DNA of 64,000 nucleotides from Rhizobiaceae bacterium (GTDB lineage: Bacteria > Pseudomonadota > Alphaproteobacteria > Rhizobiales > Rhizobiaceae): positions 469,001 to 533,000 of the forward strand of contig JAILWO010000001.1 of NCBI GenBank assembly GCA_025698895.1. Direction: 5' to 3'. The notes under the pieces are model-generated. The model did not search any database and was not told the origin of the DNA. It was given only the letters and a program-made list of their open reading frames with translations. Shown piece after piece: positions 43,479 to 52,138 of this stretch (within the stretch, counting starts at the first letter, position 1; each line of letters starts with the position of its first letter). The position numbers and the translations under genes are program-made.

Positions 43479-44231
43479 TCAGCCGCCGCTCGCGGCTTGC
43501 GCCGGCAGCCACAGCCCGATCCCGGCGTGGGTGAGATAGGAGCACCCGATCCCCCAGGCAAACGACAACAGCGTGCCGATGATCACATATTCGGCCACAT
43601 GCCGGCCCGGCTCGCTCGCCGTCACCTCTCCGAAGCGTAGGATCGACTTGGCCGCCACGAGAAACCCGACACCCTGCGGCTGGCCCGACAGAACCAGGAT
43701 CAGGATGAGCAGCCGCTCCAGCCGCCCGATCATCGCCCCCGCGCCGGGCATGGTGGCTGGCTGGCCGGTCGCCGCCGCCGGTGTGTATGGCACCATCATC
43801 ATGCCGATGAGATAGCCGCCGGCGATCACCGTGGCGATAGTTCCGGAGGCCAGCGCGAGCCCGGCGAACACCCAGTGGCGCTGGTCTGCCGGCAGAAGGC
43901 CTATCAGGTAGTGATTGGAGAAGTCGATCGGGATCCAGATAGCCAGTGCCGCCGCCACCGCGATATGCGCACCCTGGTCGAGCGCGAAGCCGACGGCGCC
44001 GTTGCGGTCGAACCTGATCTTGGCCGCATCGAACGCGGCATGGGTAAGTGCGGTGACGAGGAGAATCGTCCAGGCGGTTCCGATCGCGGCCAGCGTGGCG
44101 AGCAGCACGATGAGGACGTGAACGGCCAGCACATGCGGTCTGTTCTTTTCGCGGATCATCCATTCGTTCTGGCCGAGAAAATCCGCCACGAGATGGGCCG
44201 CGAGCAGGGCAACGAATGTTTCGGCGATCAT
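43479..44231 (-). CDS. DUF3307 membrane protein
   Basis: 250-aa polytopic membrane protein. The start AETFVALLAAHLVADFLGQNEWMI with repeated His/Asp residues in helices (AAHLVADF, LTHAAFDAAK, DQGAHIAV) is the DUF3307 pattern. Function unknown. It is the downstream partner of a SatD-like gene (same strand, 130 bp), and two dyads lie between them. The ribosome-binding site is weak (GGACC). Confidence 0.8.
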   Translation of the reverse strand: MIAETFVALLAAHLVADFLGQNEWMIREKNRPHVLAVHVLIVLLATLAAIGTAWTILLVTALTHAAFDAAKIRFDRNGAVGFALDQGAHIAVAAALAIWIPIDFSNHYLIGLLPADQRHWVFAGLALASGTIATVIAGGYLIGMMMVPYTPAAATGQPATMPGAGAMIGRLERLLILILVLSGQPQGVGFLVAAKSILRFGEVTASEPGRHVAEYVIIGTLLSFAWGIGCSYLTHAGIGLWLPAQAASGG

Positions 44232-44334
44232 TTTCAGTAGGTCCGTCGCACGATCCGGGAACGAGAGTGACGGCGATGCTGGAGACGCATTCTATTGCCC
44301 GCCTGCATGATGCAACCCATTTGGTTTCGCCCTC

Positions 44335-44392
44335 AAATAACAACCTTTTTTGGTCGTTTTTTTAAATAACAACCTTTTTAGGTTGTTTCTCC
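44335..44392. repeat. 29-bp tandem repeat with two dyads at the SatD-like/DUF3307 junction
   Basis: Two 29-bp units start at 44335 and 44364 and share their first 16 bases and most of the next 8. Each contains a dyad: AACAACC-N6-GGTTGTT at 44368-44387 (perfect) and AACAACC-N6-GGTCGTT at 44339-44358 (one mismatch). The block is strikingly AT-rich against its surroundings. Copy B forms the last codons of the SatD-like gene; copy A lies beyond its stop, about 105 bp before the DUF3307 start. Confidence 0.7.
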
Positions 44393-45045
44393 CGGCCCTT
44401 TGTCTTTAACCAGCGTTCATCCTCAAAAGCGGCCAGCGGGTCGCTTACCGCATCCAGCCCGATACTGCGCACGGCCTTGCCGACCGCCTGTTCCGACAAC
44501 CCGTCACCGAGACGCCGCGCGATTTCGCCATAGGTGTCGGCGCCCGCTTCCAGCGCGACCGCAGCAATCTCGGCCTGGCGCGCCGTCCAGCCGGCGAACA
44601 TGGCATCGCACAGCCGCAGAGTTGCCGATGCGAAATCGCCCACCGCGCCGAAGGCGGGCGCCATGGTCAGCGCCATCCGCTCGCCCTTCATGGCATCCAG
44701 CGCCCGCCCCGAAAGCTCGAAGGCCTCGCCGGTCGAGAGGGAGACGCGCTCCTCGTCGACCGCGGTGACCTCGCCAACACCCACGGCGATGCGCGTGTCG
44801 CCGAGCCGCGCGCCCTTGAGCCGCCCGCGAACGAGCAGGCAGGCCCGCAGCAGCAGCCCCGGCCTGGCCAGGATCAATTGCCAGGAATCCCCGCGAAAGA
44901 ATTCCGGAGCGCCAATCACCGCGCCCTCATGCCAGTCCTCGAGCGCCCCGCGCACGCCGAGCACGGTCTGGCGCACCTGCGCCAGCGTATCGGGCGACAT
45001 TTTCGAGGAGGCGACGATGTCTCCGGTCAGCACCGCGGCGATCAT
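44362..45045 (-). CDS. SatD-like family protein with C-terminal HTH
   Basis: 227 aa. The N-terminus MIAAVLTGDIVASSKMSPD has the TGDIV motif of SatD-type proteins, whose first domain resembles a nucleotide-cyclase-like fold. The C-terminal third (about 150-205, TARQAEIAAVALEAG, TYGEIARRLGDGLSEQAVGKAV) reads as a helix-turn-helix. So it may sense a ligand and bind DNA. The ATG at 45045 has GAGAGGG upstream. The extreme C-terminus (QPKKVVI) is encoded by a dyad-containing repeat that is duplicated just past the stop, and a DUF3307 gene follows. Function unknown. Confidence 0.7.
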   Translation of the reverse strand: MIAAVLTGDIVASSKMSPDTLAQVRQTVLGVRGALEDWHEGAVIGAPEFFRGDSWQLILARPGLLLRACLLVRGRLKGARLGDTRIAVGVGEVTAVDEERVSLSTGEAFELSGRALDAMKGERMALTMAPAFGAVGDFASATLRLCDAMFAGWTARQAEIAAVALEAGADTYGEIARRLGDGLSEQAVGKAVRSIGLDAVSDPLAAFEDERWLKTKGREKQPKKVVI

Positions 45046-45106
45046 CAGCCCTCTCTCGTCCCCGTCGTGCAATCGTCCGCATGCTTCATCGCCGCGCCGG
45101 CAGCCG

Positions 45107-48055
45107 TCAATGCGCCTCGTCCCAGTTTCTGGCCGCGCGTGCGTCGACCCGCAGCGGCACCTTCATCGACAGGGCGGGCATGGCCGCGTTTTCCATGGTC
45201 TCGATGATGACGGGAATGGCCGCCGCGACATCCTCTTCGCGGGCCTCGAAGACGAGCTCGTCATGGACTTGCAGCAGCATCCGCACATCGGCCAGGCCGG
45301 CTTCCGCCAGCGCGCGCTCCATGCGCGTCATCGCCCGCCGGATCACGTCCGCGGCCGATCCCTGGATCGGCGCATTGATGGCCGCGCGCTCGTTGAAGGC
45401 CCGGATGGACGGGTTGGACGAGCGGATTTCGGGATAGTGCGCTCGCCGCCCGAAGATTGTTTCCACATAGCCGTTGTCGCGCGCGAAGGCCTTGGTCGAA
45501 TCCATATAGTCCTTGATGCCGGGGAAACGCTCGAAATACTTCCTGATATAGGCCCCCGCCTCCTCGCGTGGGATGGCGAGCTGGTTCGCCAGTCCGAAGG
45601 CCGAGATGCCGTAGATGATGCCGAAATTGATCGCCTTGGCGCGGCGGCGCACCTCCGAGGGCATGCCTTCCACTGGCACGTTGAACATTTCCGATGCCGT
45701 CATGGCGTGAATGTCGACGTCGTCCGCGAAAGCCTGTCTCAGCTGCGGAATGTCGGCCACATGGGCCAGAACCCTCAGCTCGATCTGGCTGTAGTCCGCC
45801 GAAATCAGCACTTTGCCCGGCTCGGCGATGAAGGCGGTGCGCACCTTGCGGCCTTCCGTCGTGCGGATCGGGATGTTCTGCAGGTTTGGCTCGTTCGACG
45901 ACAGCCGCCCGGTCGAGGTCGAGGCCATCGCATAGGATGTGTGGACGCGGTTCGTACCGGGATTGAGGTAGGTCGGCAGAGCGTCCGTATAGGTCGATTT
46001 CAGCTTGGTGAGCTGGCGCCATTCGACGATGCGGCTAGGCAGTTCATGGCCGGCGGCGGCCAGTTCCTCCAGCACCTGCGCCGAAGTCGACCACTGGCCG
46101 GACTTCGTCTTCGAGCCGCCCGGCAGACCCATGCGGCCGAACAATATGTCGCCGAGTTGCTTGGGCGAGCCGATCGTGAAACGGTCGCCCGCCAGACGGA
46201 AGATCTCGTCCTCAAGCCCCGCCGCCGCCTGCGCGAAGTCGCCCGAGAGCCGGCTCAGTATCTGGCGGTCGATGGCGATGCCGCGATACTCCATCCGGCC
46301 GATCACCTGCACCAGCGGCCGTTCAAGCCGTTCGTAAACCGCCGTCAGTCCTTCGGCCGCCAATCGCGGTTTGAGCACCCGCCACAGTCTCAGCGTCACA
46401 TCCGCGTCCTCGGCGGCGTAGGCTGTCGCCCTGGCGAGATCGACCCGGTCGAAGGTGATCAGCGACTTGCCGGAGCCGCAGACGTCCTTGAACGGGATCG
46501 GCACATGGCCGAGCCATCGTTCCGACAATGTGTCCATGCCGTGGCCGCTGATCCCGGCGTCGAGCACGTAGGAGATCAGCATGGTGTCATCGACCGGATC
46601 GACGGTGATGCCGAGCCGGTGCAGCAGCAACCAGTCGAACTTGGCGTTGTGCAGCACCTTCAGCACCGAGCGGTCCTCGAAAAGCGGCCGCACCGCCGAA
46701 AGCGCGGCCTCGACCGGCACCTGTCCGTCCAGCAGACCGCCACCCAGAAGGTCGCCCGCCCCATCCTTGTGGATCAGCGGCACATAGGCGGCCCGTCCCG
46801 GTGCGACCGCAAGCGAGAATCCGCACAGCTCCGCCTGCATCGGGTCGAGCGATGTGCATTCGGTGTCGATGGCCACCACCCCCGTCTCTCGCGCCTCGGC
46901 GATCCAGGCGTTCAGCGTCTCGAGGTCGCGGATCGTGACATAGGCCTCGCGGTCGATCCTTGCCGACGCCGCCTCGTTGGCGCGGCTCTTGGCGAGCGCG
47001 GCCGGCGTGGCCAATTGCTCCCCGACCTGCCGGTCCGGCGCGACATCGCCTTCCACCACGGCGCCCGATGCATCCGTCACCACCGGCGATTCGCCAAGGT
47101 CGGGTCCATGCGCCTCGGCGGCCCGCTCGACCCGGACCTCGGCCGCCTCGATCTCACCGGCCTCGATACCGCTTGCCTCGGCCACCCGGCGCGTCAACGA
47201 GGTGAACTCCATCGCCTTCAGGAAGGCGATCAGCCGGCGTCCGTCCGGCGGTTGCAGAACCAGCTCGTCCAGCCGTTCGGTCACGGGCACGTCGTTCTTC
47301 AGCCGGACCAGTTCGCGCGAAATGCGCGCCTTGTCGGCATGTTCGATCAGGTTTTCACGCCGCTTGTTCTGCTTGATCTCGGACGCCCGCGAAAGCAGCG
47401 TGTCCAGGTCGCCATACTCCTCTAGGAGCTGCGCCGCCGTCTTCGGTCCGATACCCGGCACGCCGGGTACATTGTCGATGGAATCGCCAGTGAGCGCCTG
47501 CAGGTCGATCATCTTTTCCGGCGGCACGCCCCATTTCTCGATGACCTCCGGCACGCGGATCTCGCGGTCCTTCATCGGGTCGTACATCGACACGGTCGGA
47601 CCGACAAGCTGCATCAGGTCCTTGTCCGACGAGATGATGGTGGTGTCGCCGCCGGCCTCGCAGGCAAGCCGCGCATAGGTGGCGATCAGATCGTCCGCCT
47701 CGTAGCCTTCCATCTCCAGGCAGGGCAGGTCGAAAGCGCGCGTCGCCTCGCGAATCAGGCCGAACTGGGGGACGAGATCTTCCGGCGGCTCGGACCGGTT
47801 CGCCTTGTACTCGGCATAGAGCTCGTTGCGGAAGGTCTTGGACGAATAGTCGAAGATGACCGCAAAATGAGTCGGCGTCACTCCGACTTCGGTGTCGCGC
47901 GCGTCGCGCATCAGCTTCCACAGCATGTTGCAGAAACCGGACACCGCCCCGACCGGCAGCCCGTCCGACTTGCGGGTCAGCGGTGGCAGCGCGTGATAGG
48001 CGCGGAAAATATAGCCGGAGCCATCGACGAGGAAGAGATGGTCGCCTTTTTTCAT
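45107..48055 (-). CDS. polA: DNA polymerase I
   Basis: 982-aa repair and Okazaki-fragment polymerase. The 5' nuclease domain covers about 1-290 (LVDGSGYIFRAYHALP, EADDLIATYA, SSDKDLMQLV, GVPGIGPKTAAQLL). The 3'-5' exonuclease (about 370-560) keeps its catalytic residues: D397 and E399 in AIDTEC, the D of HNAKFDWLLL and Y/D in YAAEDAD, so proofreading is likely intact. The polymerase domain (about 600-982) has ISADYSQIELRVLAH, RRRAKAINFGIIYGIS and LLQVHDELVFE. The ATG at 48055 begins MKKGDHLFLVDGS. A candidate sRNA lies divergent upstream. Confidence 0.96.
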   Translation of the reverse strand: MKKGDHLFLVDGSGYIFRAYHALPPLTRKSDGLPVGAVSGFCNMLWKLMRDARDTEVGVTPTHFAVIFDYSSKTFRNELYAEYKANRSEPPEDLVPQFGLIREATRAFDLPCLEMEGYEADDLIATYARLACEAGGDTTIISSDKDLMQLVGPTVSMYDPMKDREIRVPEVIEKWGVPPEKMIDLQALTGDSIDNVPGVPGIGPKTAAQLLEEYGDLDTLLSRASEIKQNKRRENLIEHADKARISRELVRLKNDVPVTERLDELVLQPPDGRRLIAFLKAMEFTSLTRRVAEASGIEAGEIEAAEVRVERAAEAHGPDLGESPVVTDASGAVVEGDVAPDRQVGEQLATPAALAKSRANEAASARIDREAYVTIRDLETLNAWIAEARETGVVAIDTECTSLDPMQAELCGFSLAVAPGRAAYVPLIHKDGAGDLLGGGLLDGQVPVEAALSAVRPLFEDRSVLKVLHNAKFDWLLLHRLGITVDPVDDTMLISYVLDAGISGHGMDTLSERWLGHVPIPFKDVCGSGKSLITFDRVDLARATAYAAEDADVTLRLWRVLKPRLAAEGLTAVYERLERPLVQVIGRMEYRGIAIDRQILSRLSGDFAQAAAGLEDEIFRLAGDRFTIGSPKQLGDILFGRMGLPGGSKTKSGQWSTSAQVLEELAAAGHELPSRIVEWRQLTKLKSTYTDALPTYLNPGTNRVHTSYAMASTSTGRLSSNEPNLQNIPIRTTEGRKVRTAFIAEPGKVLISADYSQIELRVLAHVADIPQLRQAFADDVDIHAMTASEMFNVPVEGMPSEVRRRAKAINFGIIYGISAFGLANQLAIPREEAGAYIRKYFERFPGIKDYMDSTKAFARDNGYVETIFGRRAHYPEIRSSNPSIRAFNERAAINAPIQGSAADVIRRAMTRMERALAEAGLADVRMLLQVHDELVFEAREEDVAAAIPVIIETMENAAMPALSMKVPLRVDARAARNWDEAH

Positions 48056-48158
48056 GGCCGAAAGCCGTAACGCCAACCTCCGGGCAAGTCCATCGCCAAG
48101 CCCGCCGGACATCTTTTTCGCCGGGGATTGCTGACAATAGCCGCCCACTCACGCCTTC

Positions 48159-48174
48159 GTTACGAAAGTGTAAC
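48159..48174. promoter_or_regulatory. Inverted repeat GTTAC-N6-GTAAC between polA and the candidate sRNA
   Basis: A 5-bp dyad with a 6-bp spacer (GTTAC at 48159-48163, GTAAC at 48170-48174), in the divergent region about 104 bp before polA and about 45 bp before the putative sRNA start. It could be an operator for either. No regulator can be named. Confidence 0.35.
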
Positions 48175-48219
48175 CTTGCCGCCCTTGATTCGCCTGATTC
48201 TCCCTCCCAAATCACAGGC

Positions 48220-48362
48220 ATCGGCGGTTTACGCCGGCTCCGGTTCCAGGCTCGTCCCCCGCCTGAACCGGATTGTGGCGGCGGCCTCATCCCCCCTCTC
48301 CGGGCCGTCGTGCAAAGAGTATGGCCACCGTGGTTCCCCCCTCCACCACGGTGGCCTTTTTT
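48220..48362 (+). ncRNA. Candidate small RNA with three C-rich-loop hairpins
   Basis: No coding gene ends here on the plus strand, yet a strong terminator stands at 48323-48362. Upstream of it are two more hairpins: 48240-48271 (CCGGTTC/GAACCGG plus AGGC/GCCT, loop TCGTCCCCC) and 48279-48310 (CGGCGGCC/GGCCGTCG, loop with CCCCCCTCTCC). The terminator loop is TCCCCCCTCC. A small stem (48222-48236) precedes them. All three loops are C-rich and could pair with Shine-Dalgarno sequences, as in the alphaproteobacterial aR14/'cuckoo'-like sRNAs. The 5' end is a guess based on a TTGATT at 48185-48190. The remainder of the 399-bp polA-M20 gap shows no gene. Confidence 0.65.
48323..48362 (+). terminator. 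Rho-independent terminator of the candidate sRNA
   Basis: GGCCACCGTGGT (48323-48334) pairs perfectly with ACCACGGTGGCC (48345-48356) around a 10-nt C-rich loop, followed by six T (48357-48362). This is the most canonical terminator in the window, and no annotated plus-strand gene lies in front of it. Confidence 0.88.
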
Positions 48363-48454
48363 GTGGCGCTGCGGCGTCGTCCGCGCTGGACCCTTCCAAT
48401 TCGAGCATGGCGGTCTATGAAGGTCGCAACCGACCAACAATGACCGGATTGCCC

Positions 48455-49843
48455 ATGTCCTCGCTCACATCAGTACTGGAAACCATCGACACCAACCTCG
48501 ACGCAAGCCTCGAGCGCCTGTTCCAGTTGCTGCGGATCCCGTCCATCTCCACCGATCCGGCTTACAAGGCCGAGTGCCGCAAGGCCGCCGAATGGCTGGC
48601 GGCGGACCTGCGCACGATCGGCTTCGACGCAGCCGCGCGCGACACGGCCGGGCATCCGATGGTGGTCGGCCATCACGACGGCGATGGCCCGCACGTCCTG
48701 TTCTACGGCCACTACGACGTGCAGCCGGTCGATCCGCTGGACCTGTGGCACGACGATCCTTTCGCGCCCGCCGTCAAGGACGACGAGAAATGTGGGAAGG
48801 TCATCACCGGCCGCGGCTCCTCGGACGACAAGGGCCAGTTGATGACCTTCATCGAGGCTTGTCGCGCCTACAAGGCCGCGCATGGCCGGCTGCCCTGCAA
48901 GGTCTCGATCCTGCTGGAAGGCGAGGAGGAATCCGGTTCGCCCTCGCTGCATCCGTTCCTGGAGGCCAACGCCAACGAATTGAAGGCGGATTTCGCGCTG
49001 GTCTGCGACACCGGCATGTGGGACGCCGAGACACCGGCGATCTGCGTGGGCCTGCGCGGACTGGTCGGCGAGGAGATTACCGTAAAGGCCGCCAATCGCG
49101 ACCTGCATTCGGGCGAGTATGGCGGGGCGGCCGCCAATCCGGTCCGTGTTCTGGCGAAGGTCCTGGCCGACATCCATGACGAGACCGGCCGCGTCACCAT
49201 CCCCGGCTTCTATGACGGCGTCGAGGAGACCCCTTCGCAGATCAAGGCGTCGTGGGAGGCGCTTGGAGAGACGGCCGAGACCTTTCTCGGCCCGATCGGC
49301 CTGTCGGTTCCCTCGGGCGAGCAGGGACGCTCGGTGCTGGAACTGGTCTGGGCGCGGCCGACGGCCGAGTTCAACGGCATCAGCGGCGGCTACACCGGCA
49401 AGGGCTTCAAGACCGTCATCGCCGCGCAGGCCTCCGCCAAGGTCTCGTTCAGGCTGGTCCACAAGCAGGATCCGGCCGCCATCCGCGCCGCCTTCCGCGA
49501 CTTCGTGCGCGCCCGTATTCCTGCCGACTGCACCGTCGAGTTCGAGCAACATGGCGGCTCGGCCGCGATTCAGCTTTCCTATGACGCGCCATTCCTGAGC
49601 AAGGCCAAACAGGCCCTTTCGGAGGAGTGGGGCAAGCCGGCGCCTCTGATCGCCATGGGGGGCTCCATTCCCATTGTCGGCGATTTCGACACGATGCTCG
49701 GCATGCAGTCGCTGCTGGTCGGCTACGCGCTTTCCGATGACCGCATCCATTCCCCCAACGAGAAGTACAATCTGACATCCTTCCACAAGGGCCAGCGGTC
49801 CTGGGCGCGGATACTGCACGCCCTGGCGGATGGAGGCCGTTGA
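48455..49843 (+). CDS. M20 family metallopeptidase (dipeptidase)
   Basis: 462-aa cytoplasmic di-zinc peptidase of the M20/CPG2-carnosinase group. Zinc-site motifs: FYGHYDVQPVDP (H and D), GRGSSDDKGQLMTFIEA (bridging D), LLEGEEESGSPSL (catalytic E and ligand E) and VCDTGMWD. A lid/dimerisation domain lies in the middle (about 200-380, GGYTGKGFKTVI). The start is unsure: ATG at 48455 begins SSLTSVLETIDTNLDASLERLF as relatives do; ATG at 48440 is also possible, and no clear ribosome-binding site marks either. It ends 2 nt before the RNase D-like start. Confidence 0.85.
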   Translation: MSSLTSVLETIDTNLDASLERLFQLLRIPSISTDPAYKAECRKAAEWLAADLRTIGFDAAARDTAGHPMVVGHHDGDGPHVLFYGHYDVQPVDPLDLWHDDPFAPAVKDDEKCGKVITGRGSSDDKGQLMTFIEACRAYKAAHGRLPCKVSILLEGEEESGSPSLHPFLEANANELKADFALVCDTGMWDAETPAICVGLRGLVGEEITVKAANRDLHSGEYGGAAANPVRVLAKVLADIHDETGRVTIPGFYDGVEETPSQIKASWEALGETAETFLGPIGLSVPSGEQGRSVLELVWARPTAEFNGISGGYTGKGFKTVIAAQASAKVSFRLVHKQDPAAIRAAFRDFVRARIPADCTVEFEQHGGSAAIQLSYDAPFLSKAKQALSEEWGKPAPLIAMGGSIPIVGDFDTMLGMQSLLVGYALSDDRIHSPNEKYNLTSFHKGQRSWARILHALADGGR

Positions 49844-49845
49844 CC

Positions 49846-50469
49846 ATGCCGGCCGAAATCCGCCTTCACCACGGCGATTTGCCCGATCTTTCGCGCTATG
49901 CCGGCAGGGATGTCGCCATCGACACCGAGACGCTGGGGCTGAACCCGCATCGGGACCGGCTTTGCGTGGTCCAGTTGTCACCGGGCGACGGCACGGCCGA
50001 CGTGGTGCAGATCGCCCGGGGGCAGACAGCGGCTCCCAATCTCGCGACGCTGCTGGTCGACCCGTCTTCGACCAAGATCTTCCATTTCGGACGTTTCGAC
50101 GTCGCCGTGCTGGAAAATGCCTTCGGCGTGACCACCGCGCCGGTCTTCTGCACCAAGATCGCCTCGCGCCTGACCCGCACCTACACCGATCGCCACGGTC
50201 TCAAGGACATCTGCTCCGAATTGCTGGGAATCAATCTGTCCAAGCAGCAGCAGTCCTCGGACTGGGCGGCCGAGATGCTCACGCCCGAGCAACTCGAATA
50301 CGCCGCCTCCGACGTGCTGCACTTGCACAGGCTGCGCGACGTGCTGACCGGACGGCTGGAACGCGAGGATCGCATGGCGGAGGCAAGGGCCTGCTTCGAC
50401 TTCCTGCCGACGCGCGCCCGGCTCGACCTGATGGGCTGGGACGAAGACGACATCTTCGCCCACAGCTGA
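49846..50469 (+). CDS. Ribonuclease D-like 3'-5' exonuclease (DEDDy)
   Basis: 207-aa protein comprising only the DEDDy exonuclease domain: Exo I VAIDTETLGL, Exo II FGRFDVAVLENAF, Exo III YAASDVLHLHRL. The HRDC domain of full RNase D is absent, as in the short alphaproteobacterial form. It trims RNA 3' ends, including tRNA precursors in relatives. Start ATG at 49846 with GGAGG about 9 nt upstream, immediately after the peptidase stop. Confidence 0.88.
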   Translation: MPAEIRLHHGDLPDLSRYAGRDVAIDTETLGLNPHRDRLCVVQLSPGDGTADVVQIARGQTAAPNLATLLVDPSSTKIFHFGRFDVAVLENAFGVTTAPVFCTKIASRLTRTYTDRHGLKDICSELLGINLSKQQQSSDWAAEMLTPEQLEYAASDVLHLHRLRDVLTGRLEREDRMAEARACFDFLPTRARLDLMGWDEDDIFAHS

Positions 50470-50479
50470 CCCATGTCAC

Positions 50480-50929
50480 TCAGGCGGCCATCAGCACCTT
50501 CTCGATCCTGTCGAGGGGGTGATTGGTCAATGTCTTGGGGACTTCCGAGGCGATTCTGTCTAGGACTTCCTTGTGCAGCTTCTTGCGCATCTCGCCAAGC
50601 ACCAGCGGCGGCGCCACCAGCACCAGCTTCTCGAAATCGCCGCGATGGGCCATGCGATAGAGCCGCTCGGCGATCTCGTCGGCGAAGCGCTCCTTGCCGA
50701 TGCGGTGCCAGTCCGTGTCCGCCACGCCGCTCCTGTGGACATTCGGCCCGTCATTGAACCGTCCCGGCCGGTCAGTTCCCTGGTCGTGGGTGGGCGGATT
50801 CTCCTGTTCCAGTTCGCGCACCACCTCCAGGTTCGGATAGCGGAAGTCGCCCTCGTTGCGGAGGATCAGCGCCTTCTCGCCATCGGCGACGACGACATAG
50901 ATATCATGGTCCAGCTTGACCTCGGGCAT
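50480..50929 (-). CDS. Host attachment family protein (Host_attach/baeRF-type)
   Basis: 149-aa protein: DIYVVVADGEKALILRNEGD opening strand, middle charged loop, then LVLVAPPLVLGEMRKKLHKEV and a final EVPKTLTNHPLDRIEKVL. This is the Host_attach family first named from Agrobacterium plant attachment; it is related to the archaeal release factor 1-like (baeRF) fold. The role is unclear and a direct role in attachment is doubtful. AAAGGAGA precedes the start at 50929. Convergent with the RNase D-like gene. Confidence 0.82.
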   Translation of the reverse strand: MPEVKLDHDIYVVVADGEKALILRNEGDFRYPNLEVVRELEQENPPTHDQGTDRPGRFNDGPNVHRSGVADTDWHRIGKERFADEIAERLYRMAHRGDFEKLVLVAPPLVLGEMRKKLHKEVLDRIASEVPKTLTNHPLDRIEKVLMAA

Positions 50930-51015
50930 GGAGCGTCTCCTTTCGCGGTTGGCGAAGGATCAACGCCGTTCGTTCGAGCCGAGTTCCGGCCGGCGACGAA
51001 AATCATCGCCCGCCG

Positions 51016-52089
51016 TCAGCGGATCGGCTCGACCGTATAGCCGGCCTTTTCCAGCAGCGCGACAAGCCCCGTCTCGCCCGGCAGATGAAGCGCGCCAACC
51101 GCGATGAACGCGCCGCCGCGGTCGATAATCGGACCGGAATTCTCGGCCATTGTGCGGTTTCGCGCCGTCACCATGGCCTCCTCGAAGGCGGCATAGCCCT
51201 GCTCCTCGCCCGGCTCGGCCGGCAGCACCGCCCGGAACATCGGCCAGAACATGCCCGTCTCACCGCTTTCGTAGAGCACGATCATGGTCTCGACCACATC
51301 CTCCATGCCCTTGCCCATGCGGATCGTTTCGACCAGGCCCTTGATGTGGAAGTCCATCGGCAGGGAAGCCATGGCCGAAAGCTGGTCGACGATCGTCTCC
51401 AGCCCCTCGACCGGCTTGCCCGCCGCCTTGGCGTCGCCGGCAATCTTGAAGTCGAGCACCGGCGCGCCGGCATTCTTGCGGGCCATCTCGCACGGTGGCA
51501 GCGCCACCATCGCCGCCAGCATCCAGGGCTTCATGCGCGCCACGCTGGCAAACGGAATGCCGCGGTCCTCCAGCCCTGCCTTGACCAGTTCCACATCCTC
51601 CTTGGGCAGCAGGTCGGTCAGCGATGTTTCGCCGGTGAACATCATCAGTTCGGGATGCTCGGCCATCGCCGTCATCGCCTTTGAGGGGTCGAGCACGTCG
51701 GTCGTTTCGATGACCACCGTTTCGGCCGCCTCGAAAGCCGCCAGCGCCGCCTCCGGCATTTCGAGAATACGCGGATCGGTCATGTGCATCGTGCCGAACA
51801 CGTGAGACGCGGCCACGCCGGGCTTTGTCACGCGATACAGAATCGCGTCGCCATTCACTGTTTCCGCCGCTTCGGCGCGGATCGCCTCCATCTTTTCGGG
51901 ATCATCGACCGCGATCGCGTCCAGGAGGTTGCTTCCGTTGCAGACGGCGCGCTCCTCGCTTGCCGCCGGAGCCGCGTAAAGCAGAAGCGATGCGAAGAAC
52001 GCGGCCGCGAAGAACAGGTGCAGCACGGCGATCAGCGCCACCGACGCCGACGCCGCCCGTTCGCCAAGGGAAATGGCATGTCTTTTCAT
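51016..52089 (-). CDS. TraB/GumN family protein
   Basis: 357-aa protein with an N-terminal hydrophobic segment (about 13-40) acting as signal or anchor. The TraB/GumN hallmarks are two GX2H-type motifs: HVFGTMHMTDPR near 98-109 and FIAVGALHLPGETGL near the end, plus the RNRTMAE motif. The family is thought to be metalloprotease-like; in bacteria its function is mostly unknown. Upstream gene on the same strand is xerC, 49 bp away. Confidence 0.85.
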   Translation of the reverse strand: MKRHAISLGERAASASVALIAVLHLFFAAAFFASLLLYAAPAASEERAVCNGSNLLDAIAVDDPEKMEAIRAEAAETVNGDAILYRVTKPGVAASHVFGTMHMTDPRILEMPEAALAAFEAAETVVIETTDVLDPSKAMTAMAEHPELMMFTGETSLTDLLPKEDVELVKAGLEDRGIPFASVARMKPWMLAAMVALPPCEMARKNAGAPVLDFKIAGDAKAAGKPVEGLETIVDQLSAMASLPMDFHIKGLVETIRMGKGMEDVVETMIVLYESGETGMFWPMFRAVLPAEPGEEQGYAAFEEAMVTARNRTMAENSGPIIDRGGAFIAVGALHLPGETGLVALLEKAGYTVEPIR

Positions 52090-52138
52090 GAAACCAGATC
52101 CTACCGTGAAATTGCGGCCAAAGGATTAAACGGCAGGG

